64,000 nt of DNA. Source: Isoetes taiwanensis (Eukaryota > Streptophyta > Lycopodiopsida > Isoetales > Isoetaceae). Under the pieces are notes generated by a model that worked only from the letters and a program-made list of their open reading frames with translations, searched no databases and was not told the origin of the DNA. Position numbers and translations under genes: made by a program. Shown one piece after another: positions 31,987 to 47,111 of this stretch. How positions within the stretch are numbered: the stretch's first letter is position 1; each line of letters begins with the position of its first letter. The stretch spans positions 1,304,754 to 1,368,753 of the forward strand of contig JAJEKV010000051.1 of assembly GCA_021234155.1 (NCBI GenBank), in the 5' to 3' direction.

Positions 31987-32303
31987 GCCTTTCTCGACTC
32001 GCGAGTCGAGAAAGGCCCTCAAAGTCGAGAAAGGCCTTCTGACCCCTAAAACCTGCGTTTTTTGCTTTGAACTGCCTTTCTCGACTCGCGAGTCGAGAAA
32101 GGCCTTCTGACCCCTAAAACCTGCGTTTTTTTTTCGGTACGCCTTTCTCGACTCAGCGAGTCGAAAGGCCTTCTCACCCTAAAACCTGCGTTTTTTTGCT
32201 TTGAGTCGCCTTTCTCGACTCAAGCTGGCGTCAATAAAGGCCTTCGACCAGTGTTTTTTCCCTTTCGAAGTTGCCTTTCTCGACTCATGAAGTCGAGAAA
32301 GGC
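31987..32303. repeat. Five-unit tandem array of a palindromic hairpin
   Basis: Units start at 31987, 32074, 32141, 32208 and 32273 (spacing 87, 67, 67 and 65). Each core is built on GCCTTTCTCGACTC and its reverse complement; units 1 and 2 are perfect 30 bp palindromes, and 3 to 5 have diverged at the centre. Between cores lies CCCTAAAACCTGCG plus a T tract. A related half-site, CTTTCTCGACCCACTAGTCG, occurs once at about 26408. Units abut without unique spacers, so it is not a CRISPR array. Confidence 0.9.
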
Positions 32304-32309
32304 TCTCGC

Positions 32310-33585
32310 ATGTATTTTCCAAAATGGCCTTAAGAACTGTGGTTTTATTTTATTTTTTTTGCCTCAGAGCATCACTTGACTAACTTGATTTTGTCTTTTG
32401 CGTCCCTTATCTCGACCGGATATAGTACATGCTTGGGAGCAATGAAAAGACCAGTTCATTGAAGAAAGATGCCGAAGAGGGTGGTGACATCGCTTTGGAC
32501 ATACAAGCACGTGACCCATGAAGGAACTCCTCATACAAATTTCTATCGTCTGTAAGTTGCTCCGTGACTTGGAGAGAGCTCCACGCGCCCTTTGCACTAG
32601 GTGGTTCATGTGTGAAGAGGGTGTAATCATTGTGCCCATACGACCACTATGGTCTCTTAACCCACTGTAATATATATTGTAATGAGCCCATTTATAAATA
32701 TAAGGTATTTTTTGGTGATTAAGTAAACAATTTGCTTAATTTTTGTTGGAATTTGTGATCTCTTGTCTACCCACCTAAGAAAATAGAGGCAAAATGTTCA
32801 ACTAAGAATCTTTTTCAACTAGAACTTTGGTTTCAATTTGTAATAAAATTCCTATGTTTGAGTTGCATTGTTCTTGTTCTTGACTCGCTATCCGTGAAAA
32901 CTGGAAGAAAGCTTGGATGCACACTAACAGACAAAAATTCGAATTATGGACAATTTTCGGGTCGGGGTGCTCCTTTTTGTGTAAAATAACAGAGTTCCGA
33001 AAAAAAGTGGGAATGGAATGAGACCCACTTTAATTAAATACGACTTACAAAAGAGAGGTTCTGAAGTAGTTGCTATACCTAGCACAACTAAATTGTCATT
33101 GCAACAGACCCATACTGACCCGAAAGGAAAAAAAAAATGCAGAGAAAGCCATAATTTTGGAAAGACAGACAACAACATTGACTGAGCATCTCTCTTCCAG
33201 CTGCCATCACTTAGAAATAGGTGGAGTTGCAGAGGTCGAGGGTCTATCGTCGCCACTTTAGAAGCGCCCTAAATGTTCCATAAAAAAATATTCTTATTTT
33301 GCACCATATCTAACACGTCCCATACCACAACGGAAAGGTGTTTGTGTATGGGTATGGGATAAGCTACTTCATCCCAAAGTGGCAGTTCTATGGTGGTGAT
33401 CCATAATATACTCCAACAAATTTCGCTTGTTTTTGCAAGTGTTACTAAGGGACAATTTACATGCACCGTAGGCCTTGTTTTGCTTGTGCAAAAACAACAC
33501 TCTGTGACCTCCTCAAAAATGGCTCGCCTTTTTCCATGACCTCAGAGGCCTGCAATGTAAAGCGCCCCTAATAGTTATGTGCTAG
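32310..33585. other. No recognisable gene
   Basis: Open frames at 32364-32639 and 32924-33256 on the minus strand are short, with no family features. I see nothing else to assign. Confidence 0.35.
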
Positions 33586-33587
33586 GG

Positions 33588-33733
33588 AACCCACGGGTAG
33601 GAGAGGGTTTCCAGCGGGAAACCGGCAGGCGGCGCCGCCGCGAGGGACGTTAGCCCCGAGCGGCACCGCCGCCTGCGGCGCGGCACCGCCGCCTGCCGAT
33701 TTCCCGCCGGAAACCCTCGACTGCCCGTGGGTT
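33588..33733. repeat. GC-rich 146 bp fold-back
   Basis: AACCCACGGG...GAGGGTTTCC.GCGGGAAA..GGCAGGCGGCG on the left arm returns inverted on the right arm (ends CCGTGGGTT). Arms are about 55 bp at roughly 85% identity, and the centre is GCGGCACCGCCGCCTG repeats. Local GC content is far above the surroundings. It may be a short MITE or a cruciform-prone repeat. No clear target duplication. Confidence 0.75.
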
Positions 33734-33739
33734 ACCGCA

Positions 33740-34920
33740 CGTGATCCACCCGTAGGTGGAAGTTCCGGTCTTGGTTTTTTTTTTGTTTTTTGTTTTCTTC
33801 TTTCTTCCGCAGTTTGCATTGGTTTCGATTTATGCTGTGTTTTTTGTGGGTTGCTCCATTCATAGCTAGATCAATAGAGAATCAAAACAAGAAACCAAAC
33901 GAATGCAGTATACATAAACCTGGCCCTTGAATCTTCCAACAAATGCAACAGAAAGAATTTGTTCCTTCCCGTTAAATCATATCTGGAGTAGATTATCATA
34001 GCAACAAAATACAAACAGATTTGTTGCCAAAGTATGCATCATCTAACAAACGCAACAAAAGGAAAATTACAGTTTACAGTTTCAAGAGCAAACCTAGCGA
34101 TCTTTAGATGAGCCGAAGATATGGACATCAGACAATGCAAATAATGCATAAAAGAGGTGCTTGATACCAGTTTTTAGCGAAAAGATATGCTTGAAAAGGC
34201 ATTGAAGCAGCAGACGCTTGAATCATGTGTTGAAACAGGAAAATAAATGAACGAAAAGGCATATTCAAACACATTCTGGAGCTGCACTGCGGCCATATCC
34301 ACCAGCGCCGTTGATGCCAAATAACTTCGGACGCTCAGCTGCCGCCATAACCATCAGCGCCGCTGCCGCCATAGTCGCAGAGATGAGAAGCATAAATCAA
34401 AACCAATGCCGCCATAGTCGTAGAGATGAGCCGCTGCTGCCATAGCCGTAGAGATGAGAAGACTGGAGGTATGCAATGCAAGAAAAGGGGCAAAATAATA
34501 ATGGCGGTGCTACAGCGGCACCGCCTGAAAATGAATAAAAGGAATATTACTGGAAATAAACCTATAAGGTAATTTCGAGGAACTTTCACCTACTGGTGGT
34601 TTACGGAAGTTAACTCAACTAGACCTTAGATCATGAGACAAGAAAAGAAAGAAGAAACAATTTTGACGTGATGGAAGCAAGTGAGAAGAGGAGATAGGTG
34701 AAGTAAGAGGAAGAAACTTGCATGGACATCTTTTACACGAGCAAGTTACTCAAAAATCTTTAAATTGCGAATACAGCACTACAAATTTCAAGAGCACGCT
34801 TTACAGATCAGGAATTTTATAAGGGTAGGAAAAGGGATGGATGAGATGGGGCGAGAGGAAGATCCAAGGGCGGAGGATTAAAGGGAACATGAATTAGGAC
34901 AAGCCCTAGAAAAGGAAAAA
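33740..34920. other. Upstream region of the DUF1644 gene; a small repeat, otherwise unassigned
   Basis: GCCGCCATAGTCG.AGAGATG recurs three times in 34366-34458. No transcription signal can be assigned with confidence, although the promoter of the gene at 34.9 kb must lie at the right end of this stretch. Confidence 0.4.
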
Positions 34921-34929
34921 TGAAGGGGT

Positions 34930-37480
34930 GCCGGCAAGCGGCGCCGCCAGTCAGAAATGGCGGAATCTGGGCACCCCAAAAACACGAAAGCACAGCTTCT
35001 TCATCCTAACCTCGCCTCTCAGGGGCGGAGGAGCTTTTCGGAGACCAGAAGTCGCGCCTCCGGCGATCCCCGACCCCTTTCCGCCTCATCAAAAGCTCCT
35101 TTCCGATCCTTCAATCGCCCCTTTCTTTGCTCCATCTCTCCACCAGTCTCCGCTGTATTGCAAACCGTCTTTTGGGCTCAATCCACCAGGTCTGCATGTT
35201 CTGGATCTGAGTTTTCCAGCTCTTCTGGCTTGGATTAGCCCCCCTTCTTGGCTTCTAGGGTTCGCACACGGAAGTCTTTGGAGATTGGCTTCCGACGGAC
35301 TTCTGAATAGTCGCATTCTCTTGGGCACTTCTCATTATTCTTTTATTGCAACTTTCTGCAAGGTGAGTGCTCCTTTTTGGCACTGTTTCTGCCAATTGTT
35401 GATATCTAGTCATTGTGGTAATTGTTAGGGTTTAGAGTTCTCAAATCTTGCATAGATTGATTTCAGTCTACAGACAAGTAAATTCTTATAAAAGATGTAG
35501 ACTTTTGGGCCTTTGGTACTTAATTTATCTGCATCACGTCTTTTTTTGTTACCATGATGACGCCTCATCCTTGGTGGCATGATATTTCTTGAGCTGTACA
35601 AGCTTTGGATAATTTTCTTTTTCTTGATGACGTTGACTAGTGAACTCATATTTATGTTTCATTTTATATGTATTCATTGTATAAATGGAACATCTAAGCA
35701 CAATTGTTTTCCTGGCACTGCTGAAGCTTAATATACTTGGATCTATAATTTATCTAAGATGTTGTTTCCGTATGTATATCACATTGCAGAAGCTGTAGTC
35801 TGATCACAATGGTGTTTTGGTCTGTTGGTATTGACACAACTCTTTGATTATAAAATGTACACGAGAACTTTCTGCTAGAATAAGCTGACGGGTGGGAAAG
35901 TAACTTCTCAAATTGAACATCAACTGCAGTATCTTGTGACTGCATGTACATGTGACTAGTCTGGTTGTTGATAATATTGTTTCAGCCAGAAGCATTGACA
36001 AAACGTTACAGTTGTCTATGTGAGGCAAATATTTGATTGGACAATTTAATTTATATTGAGAGGTAGAAATTTGATTGTTCACTTTGATGTATGTTTTCTC
36101 TACCCGTTTTTGATATGTTTTATTTTGGTATATTTATTTTTGTTAATGATGTATTTGCTCTCACAATAGGTTCTGTGAAAGTTCAAAATGCCGAAGGATT
36201 TGAATAGCCGTTCCTTTCAGAAGTCTCGGAGTTCTCACTATCACCCATATGCCCAAAGCAGCTCATCTAAAGAAACAGAAGGTCTTGCTTCTAAAGAATG
36301 GGAAGATGCTACCTGTCCAATTTGCATGGAATTTCCGCATAATGCAGTGTTACTTTTGTGCTCATCACATGATAAAGGTTGTCGTCCATACATGTGTGAT
36401 ACGAGTTATCGTCATTCAAATTGTCTTGATCAATATAAGAAAGCACATAATGCATCTCCTAAAAGCCGGGCTCCTGGAAGTGAGGAACCACATGCAGAAC
36501 CATTATCACCTGGAGGTTCTGCTATCAGAAATCGTTCTGTTCGTATGCGGCCTCTTAGGGAGCTCCTTCTACTAGGTGTTGAGATGGCAGGTGAAAGCAG
36601 GGTGTTGCCAGAGCCTATTGCAGAACTTCGCCCTACCAGATCATTGCATAGCATACCATCACCTGGAGTAGAAAGACTTGTAGACAGCCAGTCTGAGCAA
36701 GATGCTCAGGTTTCTGAAGAAAGAGACAGTACATCGGAAGCGTCTCCAAATCGAGATTCTGAGGGGACTAGAGCTAACATGGGAGAAGTATCGGATTTAC
36801 TTTGTCCTCTTTGCAGGGGACAGGTCCTAGGGTGGACTGTTATTGAAGCAGCCAGGAAACACCTAAATTGCAAGCCTAGAAATTGTGCTCAAGAAGCATG
36901 TGCTTTCACTGGGAACTATGACGAATTGCGCAAGCATGCAAGATGTGATCATCCACTTGCTCGGCCATCAGATGTAGATCCTGTGCGCCAACGTGACTGG
37001 CGACGCCTTGAGAGACAACGTGATATTGGTGATGTTTTAAGTACCATACAGTCAGCCATGCCTGGGGCCACAATTCTGGGAGATTATGTTATTGATGAGG
37101 ATAATGAAGACCAGGATGACGATGGTGATGATATAGACTTTCCAGGGGATGATGGTAATTGGTGGACTGTTTACCTCCTTTTCCAAGTCTTTGGTCCTGC
37201 AGCTTCTAATGCTGCTGGAGGGGGCTTTCCAACACGTATGAGAGGGATCTCTAGGGGACGTTCACTTGGTAGGAACATGCATGCACCTGCATCAAGGCAC
37301 TTGTTGTGGGAGGAAAATATGCAATTGGAGGATGATGGGAGTGTGGCATCAGAGACTAATGATGCCCTGGAAGGTGATCTAGCTGGGCCTCCGTCAAGAA
37401 GACGTAGGAGTCGACATTGAACTGTGTCTTGATCCATTTTCGTAGCTGCATCTTGTTGTTAAGTGTTGTTAATGTGTAAT
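34930..37480 (+). other. Transcription unit of the DUF1644 gene: 5' leader exon, 807 bp intron, coding exon
   Basis: A GC-richer leader (about 34930-35362) ends at a canonical donor AG/GTGAGTGC (35363). The acceptor is ACAATAG/GTTCTG (intron end 36169). The intron of 807 bp is T-rich and lies wholly in the 5' UTR; the ATG is 18 bases into exon 2. The start of the leader is an estimate. Confidence 0.65.
36188..37420 (+). CDS. DUF1644 zinc-finger protein, 410 aa
   Basis: Intact 410-codon frame with its ATG 18 bases after the 5' UTR intron. The N-terminal Cys-rich module (residues 38-85) has WEDATCPICMEFPHNAVLLL, then Cys58, His61, Cys65, Cys70 and Cys79, a RING-like arrangement. The second module (residues 204-255) has LLCPLCRGQVLGW, then Cys228, Cys233, Cys238, His250 and Cys253. 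Between them lies a Ser/Glu-rich linker. RQRDIGDVLSTIQSAMPGA (about 277-293) and an acidic stretch (about 302-320) follow, and the C-terminus is an Arg-rich tail. This is the layout of the plant DUF1644 family (Pfam). Members are nuclear or cytoplasmic proteins tied to stress responses in a few plants; the biochemical role is not established. It is the only host gene in the window without visible damage. Confidence 0.93.
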   Translation: MPKDLNSRSFQKSRSSHYHPYAQSSSSKETEGLASKEWEDATCPICMEFPHNAVLLLCSSHDKGCRPYMCDTSYRHSNCLDQYKKAHNASPKSRAPGSEEPHAEPLSPGGSAIRNRSVRMRPLRELLLLGVEMAGESRVLPEPIAELRPTRSLHSIPSPGVERLVDSQSEQDAQVSEERDSTSEASPNRDSEGTRANMGEVSDLLCPLCRGQVLGWTVIEAARKHLNCKPRNCAQEACAFTGNYDELRKHARCDHPLARPSDVDPVRQRDWRRLERQRDIGDVLSTIQSAMPGATILGDYVIDEDNEDQDDDGDDIDFPGDDGNWWTVYLLFQVFGPAASNAAGGGFPTRMRGISRGRSLGRNMHAPASRHLLWEENMQLEDDGSVASETNDALEGDLAGPPSRRRRSRH

Positions 37481-37510
37481 GAGCTCTCCTGCATTTATTT
37501 TTGCTGCAAC

Positions 37511-38005
37511 TTACCTCTGATTATTGCTGTTGGTGAATATGTCATGCCCTGGAGTTTCTAAAAGATGAGCCTTTATATATGTAAGGGATGGCTGATAGAT
37601 GCTTGTCAAAGCCTCACCGCCAAGCACAGCAAATCAATTTAGACGAGGAGACAATGGTATTTTGTCAGATTCATTGTAAAGCCTTGAAATATAAATTCTC
37701 TTAGAAGCATCCCTCTGATTATAGCTGTTGGTGAATTTGCCATGCCCTTTGTTCCAGCTGGTTAACCTACTAGATTATTTAATCTTCTCGGTTGAGCCTT
37801 CTAATGAGCAGGCTAATGTGTTTGAAAGAGTTTCTAAAATGTGAGCATTTACATATTTAAGGGATGGCTGATAGATACTTGTCAAAACCTCACCACCAAT
37901 CACCACCAAGCACAGCTAATCAATTTAGACGAGGAGACGATGGTATTTGGTCGGATTCATTGTAAAGCCCTTGAAATATAAATTCTCTTAGAAGCAACGG
38001 ATGCT
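37511..38005 (+). repeat. Tandem duplication in the 3' flank of the DUF1644 gene
   Basis: A 200-300 bp unit occurs twice, about 37511-37708 and 37709-38003. Shared words are CTCTGATTAT.GCTGTTGGTG, AAGGGATGGCTGATAGAT and ATAAATTCTCTTAGAAGCA. The second copy has an extra stretch of about 70 bp. Confidence 0.8.
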
Positions 38006-38789
38006 AGAGAATGTTTGAGCTGGTCCCAATCCTTAGAAAAATGTTGAGATGGATGTCCCTAAATCTTTTTGGGTTGCCCGAAGGGCAAACCCTAGGCGAG
38101 CCTAGGCGAGCTTATGGAGTTTCACGAATATGTCGTGGATATACATTATGAATGGTATGGATGAATGTCTTGAAAGAAATAAGAGGAGAATATTTCAAAT
38201 GGCGGGAGATAGATCGTAGATAAAAAAAAAAGATGTTGAGTTCACAGTTTGTTTTTTAATTTGGCTCGATCGCATATTTTTGGGAACTCTGAGATTGCAT
38301 GTGCTCAAGGCATGATTGATTGGAGAGGAGGAGTTCTAGGCTTAGAACCTTTGCATCCATCCGTCTTTGTCCCAATTCGCCTTGCTTGACTTGAGAATGA
38401 ATTCAAAGAAATCGCTGAAGCAGGTAGAAAGTTGAAAATATTTCATGGCGGATCGAAAATCGTAGCAAAGGGGTCGCCGCAGTATTATTTAGTCTGTCCT
38501 TTATTTTGATCCCAATATCAAATTCTCTGCCCACCACTAGCTTCCTTTGTTTTGGAGTTTACAGGGGCATTTTATTGATTTCAGTTTGTCAAATCTGTTT
38601 GTTTTTCCCTGCTTTTAAATGGTTCTTGTTTTTCCAAGATATGAAGCACATAATGTACAGATGCAAAAACATATTTACTTCAAAATCAAAGTTGCATGTT
38701 GCATTCTGTGGTTTTGATATGCATTTGAACAAAGTTTTTTTATTTTCCTTCACTTCGGGTTAGAGGGCAAATCTTTGTTGCGGCAACAA

Positions 38790-38790
<1 letters not shown>
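38005..38790. other. No recognisable gene
   Basis: Includes a short tandem GCGAGCCTAG near 38094. The 85-codon plus-strand ORF at 38506-38763 has no family features. Confidence 0.35.
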
Positions 38791-41977
<3,187 letters not shown>

Positions 41978-42150
41978 AGAAGTGAAGTGAAGTGTATTAT
42001 TCCGCTTTTAGAGACCATCAGTCTATGAGACGCCTACAAAAACAAGCCAAAATTAAACACATGTTCATGTGACAAGCCCTCCAAATCAAGGGTCTCGCCA
42101 TCAAGCTCTCTTCTTCCTCATCATCAATAATATATTTAGACCTTTTATAG

Positions 42151-45100
42151 TCAAGTTTCCCTCATTTGTAACACATCGATCAAGAAACTCGCAACTCTAG
42201 TTGAAGGCAGATGAAAAAAAGAAATAATGTCTACTCCTCTAATCCCAAACCTGTCTCTTATAGCTTGGTATGCCGGACACCACAAGATTACATGCTCTTC
42301 GTCTTCCACCTCATTTGCTCCGCACGCCCTACATATTCGGTGTTCATGCGCTATTCTCATCCATCTCCCTACCTCCACATTAAGGTGATGGGCACTCAAT
42401 CTCATCCTACAAATAATATGTCTTTTCTTTAGCGATATATTATCACTTAGATAACTCATCTCCTTTAGCTCAGGATTCATTTTATCTCTGTAATGCCTCA
42501 TCTTTGTACCCGGACTAGACCATACCCGGTAGATTACTGCTTCTTTAACCCATTCTCTGATCCTGTCTTTATTCCGGCACAAATCCTCAATACCAATCCC
42601 CCATTTCTTCATCCACATCATGCCATCTGCATACCAACCCTTACCAAAAGTTTCCTGTATCGCCAATCGAGGATAACTGCAATCATCATATGTCCCAACT
42701 TTGCTCAAGTATGTCAAAAACTGACACAACGCTTCACACTCTAATGGCAACATGCCACATTCTGCTAACATCATCTCATATGGCGTCTGCAGCTTAACCC
42801 CCAGCTCTGCATGCAAGAATTTCTTCTGGATCTTTTCAATTTTCTGCCATAACTCCATCGACAATCCCGGCCCCCATACCTCACATCCATAAAGAACCAC
42901 TGCTTGTACCAACACTTTGAATAACATTCTCTTCAAACCAAATTGCCATATGTCAGCTTTCACACATTTCCTTTGCATTGCAAAAAAAGCCTTAAGCCCC
43001 CCATTTACCCCTGCTCTACTGCTTGATTCCACCTGAAATTCTTATCCACTGTAATCCCCAAATATTTATAAGATGTAGCGATATCCATTGATTCTCCTTT
43101 GTATGAGAAATCATAGTTTTTGTCTAAGGTCGTCCCAAAAATCACCACTTTAGTCTTGCTTAGATTCACCTGTAACCCCCTCGCATCACATAAAGAGGCT
43201 AACGTATCTAAATGCTTTTGCATCCCCTCTTTGCTCCGGGCAATCAATACAATGTCATCCGCATATAAAAGCAACTGAATAACATATCCTGCCATACCTG
43301 TCCCTTCCCCCCCATAGTTCTCCACCCACTCTTCCAATTCATCAATGAATATACCAAAAAGAGTTGGCGACATTGGACATCCTTGCTTAACCCCCATGTT
43401 ACTAACCACTACTTCCTCACACTCCTCAACAAACGGGGTAGAAAGTGTAACTAAAACTTTTTTATAAAGCAGTCTCACCGCATCCCTATATTCTTCAGGC
43501 ACCCCTACTCTTTCTAAACTGATCCAGAGATTTTTCTGCATACTGTATCAAAAGCCTTAGTACAATCTACAAATGCAGCAAATAATGGTTTCCGTGTCCC
43601 CTTAATCGTCTCATCATCGCCTCAAAGTAACAAGATGATCTATGGTAGATTTCCGAGGTCTAAAACCTGCTTGCCCCTTAGCCCTAACATTTTTCTCCTC
43701 TGCCCACACACTAATCTTATGCTCAACAATGGTAGCATACAGCTTAGCAAATAAATTACTTACCATGACCATTCTGTAGTTGTTAGGATCGTTAATGTCT
43801 CCTGCTTTATATATCGGCACCACCCTATTAATTTGCCATCTATGCCGGAAAACCCCTCTGGATGTACGCATTAAACATTCTTGTAAAGCGCATCCACCAT
43901 TTGCGGTCCCGCCCACTTCAAAAGCTCCGCTACTAGTCCCAGAGAATCTCCCGCCTTCCTGTTGGCAATCTTACCAAGCCCCCACTGCACGTCTTCAACC
44001 GAAAACACCATTTTACTACGCCCCCCTTGTTGGCTATCCTCTCCCAAACCTTCTGCATGATATAATTTCTTCACCTGATTAATCAACCCATCAACTCGCA
44101 AATGTGCCACCTTACTCTTTCCTTGCTTAAGCTTCTTCCAAAACTTAAAAGGATCGACTATCAACTCCTTAACCAGCTCCTCCTGTTCTCACAAATGCCC
44201 TTTTCTTTATTTTCACAATTCTCTTGAACTCTTTAATTAGCTGCTCCCTGACATCCCCCACCGCCTTTTTGTATTGCCTCCTCTTCTCCCTACACTCCTC
44301 ATCGAACCACCCATTGCACGGTAAACCTTTCCTCCTACGCCCTGATACAAAACATTCCTGCGCTACCTGAGTAACCATGGAAGTAATCAGAGCACTTAGC
44401 TCTTCAGCCCCTGTAGGCCATGCTACTTTTTCACACATCCTTTCAAATGATTTCAAATATGCCTCCTTCCTTCTTTCTACTAAATATATCCGTGGAGAAA
44501 CCCCCTGATCCTGCTGTTGTATAGCTATACCCGAGGCCCTTATTGAGGCAATTACAGGCACATGATCAGATTCACTTCTCTCATCTAAAATGTTCAAGGA
44601 GTCGACCTCATCCACAAAGTGTGCTGCTGCAATAAAGTAATCTACCACACTCTTACCTCTACAAGTGCATTTTGCTGTTTCAGGAAACTTCCTCGTCCCA
44701 TTATACAGGAGCAAATCCAATCCACTACATATGTTCAACAATGCTGCTCCCATAGGGGTAGGCCATTGTTCCATATCTAAAGATGTGCGATTCCAACCTA
44801 TGTCAGCCATCTCTCCCTCATCTAGCTGCTCCATCCAGATAGGATCCCCATATGGACTGGTTATTGCTGCTTGTTTTTTTGCTGTTCTCCCATTAAAATC
44901 ACCCATGAGCACTACATCTCCTGCTGGTGTAAAACTAGCAATATCCTGTTCAAGCATCTGAAACGGATCATCCATATCCAAATTATACATCTGATAAGTA
45001 CTTTGTTTCAAAGGGGGAAAATAACACCCGGCCACAAACACCCTACGATTCTTCCCTACCAGTTCCACCGAAATATATTGTTTGGTATACCTAACCAATC

Positions 45101-45353
45101 TTACCAAGTGCTTCAAATCATGTCTGACATAGCATGCAATCCCGCCATATCCCCTCCTCCTCCACCCTTTTTCATTCCATACTGAGTGCAATATACAAAA
45201 TTCTGGGATGTCTGGCAACCCAAACTCCTCATGCTCCCACGTTTCTAAGAAAAAAGCCACATCTACTGATGCTAGAACGTCTCCCATCGAATACACCTTT
45301 GCCATGCTCAATTGGTTGACATTCCATGCCATAAACCTGATGGCCTCTATTTC
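42151..45353 (-). pseudogene. NL7 ORF2 (endonuclease + reverse transcriptase), frameshifted
   Basis: The endonuclease segment is 44169-45353: FMAWNVNQL, FFLETWEHEEF, YGGIACYVRHD, VVLMGDFNGRTAKK and ERSESDHVPVIAS, all APE hallmarks. A one-base shift near 44170 leads into EELVKELIVDPFKFWKKLKQ (43871-44164). Reverse transcriptase follows in other frames: INRVVPIYKAGDINDPNNYR; an in-frame break near 43541-43614 in the AAFVDCTKAFD region; then MGVKQGCPMSPTLFGIFIDE and LLYADDIVLIARS (43005-43541). The C-terminal part 42151-43032 has LYGCEVWGPGLSMELWQKIE and ICRACGANEVEDEEHVILWC. At least four frameshifts are needed to join it. Confidence 0.9.
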
Positions 45354-46496
45354 CTAACCCGTAATCTGAACTTTTCCATTCTTCCAAAATGCCTTCTTGT
45401 TCTCTTGCTTGGCCGCCTTGAACTTTTGAATCTCTGCTTTATGGTCTTCATACTGCTCCTTTGTGAGGTCTTCATTAACCCATATATTCTCTCCCTTCAA
45501 TTCAGTTCTCTTTTGCAACACCTTGACCTTACTATTCCGATTAGCAAACTTTACCACTACATTTCTTGGTTTAGCCCCTTTGAAACCAACTCTGAAAGCA
45601 TCCTCAATTTCCACTCCCTCCGCTTTCATCCGCACTGCAAAGAGATGAACTACTTCACTTCTGGTATCCTCATTTTCGACCTCTGGTAACCCCGCAATCC
45701 TGACATTCAATGCCCTTTTTTGCCGTTCATGCTGTTCCAACATCTCATTCACCCTGAAATTAAGTTTATCTATGACCTCTTTGACTGTTTCATCTCCTTC
45801 TCCCTCCCCAACCTCCATTCCTTCTCTTTCCTTTAAGTCATCAATTTCCTCCTTAAGTTTTACATTTTCATGTTTCAGTTCAACCCGCAGGGCCATAATT
45901 TCTTCTTTCAAGAGTCTATTTTCTTTCTGCAAATCACCCATAGAACTGGAAATTTGGCGCAAAGCTCTTACCATTTCGGATTCTTTATTTGCTGCCTCCT
46001 TGCGCATTTGCTCCAATGTCTCCATCAGTTTGAGCATTACCATGTTCAGGTTTGTTAACAGCCCCCCCATGTCATTCTGCTGCATCAGACCAAAACCAGC
46101 CATATTGTTCACCTCCAATCCGCTCGGATATGGCATTGGGTACCATGTACTCCCTTGCCCAGTAGAGAAAAAATGTTGCCCCCTTTCTGGAAGGAGATTT
46201 GCTGCCATATTGTGGGCTCGAGGGTTTGTTGGGGCAGAATTTTCTACATCTCCACTTACCTTCATCTCCTCTCCCTGTGCCGATTTGCATTCTGCCAAGC
46301 CCTGCTTCACCCCTGCAACTAAATCCTGTGGTCCCTGATCAGCCCCATCGAAAGAGCCTGTCTCAGATCCCGAATCTTCTGTTTCAACATTCTTCTTCAA
46401 TGCAAGTGCTCGGGATGTCCCTCCAGCAGTGACCATACCCTGTTTATTCCCCGCAGACACGATTTTCCCCTTATCGGATTCCTTCTTCTTGGCCAT
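45354..46496 (-). CDS. NL7 ORF1 protein, 380 aa, intact frame
   Basis: I start at the ATG at 46494-46496 (MAKKKESDKGKIV) because the five codons upstream begin with TTG. A Ser/Gly-rich N-terminal part (1-135) is followed by a long coiled coil (about 140-260: MRKEAANKESEMVRALRQIS, LKEEIMALRVELKHENVKLK). The RRM-like domain (about 262-330) reads RALNVRIAGLPEVENEDTRS and then PRNVVVKFANRNSKV. The C-terminal tail holds IWVNEDLTKEQYEDHKAEIQ and ends NGKVQITG. Family role: RNA-binding chaperone of the retrotransposition particle. The frame is undamaged and ends in TAG (45354-45356), after which the endonuclease continues in frame. Confidence 0.88.
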   Translation of the reverse strand: MAKKKESDKGKIVSAGNKQGMVTAGGTSRALALKKNVETEDSGSETGSFDGADQGPQDLVAGVKQGLAECKSAQGEEMKVSGDVENSAPTNPRAHNMAANLLPERGQHFFSTGQGSTWYPMPYPSGLEVNNMAGFGLMQQNDMGGLLTNLNMVMLKLMETLEQMRKEAANKESEMVRALRQISSSMGDLQKENRLLKEEIMALRVELKHENVKLKEEIDDLKEREGMEVGEGEGDETVKEVIDKLNFRVNEMLEQHERQKRALNVRIAGLPEVENEDTRSEVVHLFAVRMKAEGVEIEDAFRVGFKGAKPRNVVVKFANRNSKVKVLQKRTELKGENIWVNEDLTKEQYEDHKAEIQKFKAAKQENKKAFWKNGKVQITG

Positions 46497-46871
46497 TTTG
46501 CGCAGTACCAATCAACCCCAGGAGGACCCACATAGTTTTTTTCCGAGTTTGTAAATGCACCTGTCACTGATTCACTGGTTTAACCTCTCCAAAACTCTGC
46601 TCCCGAAACCTGGTTCTGCAAGTGGGACCAAATCCCGAAACCTGGTTCTGCAAGTGGTGTGCAGATGGCCCCACCGCAAGTAGACCTGTTTCTGTGCAGA
46701 TGGAAACAAATGCCCTGCTCCCGAAATTGTGACAGCAGATGCTCCCGAACTCGCCTTGGCTCAGATCTGGGGAAGAGAAAACTCGAATCCACAAGACCCT
46801 TTTGCCACAGAGTTGATTCAGACCTCACCCGTTTGCCACAGCACTGCAAAAAACCCGCCTAAAACTGCGCC

Positions 46872-47111
<240 letters not shown>

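Noticed and set aside
31987-32303. CRISPR-like array
   Set aside because: Palindromic units joined by repeated linkers, with no unique spacers, in a plant genome.
34928-35428. 166-codon ORF over the DUF1644 leader
   Set aside because: Lies in the 5' UTR exon and crosses the splice donor; no family features.
45772-46338. 188-codon plus-strand ORF opposite NL7 ORF1
   Set aside because: Antisense shadow of the Glu/Lys-rich coiled coil; Ser/Phe-rich and without features.
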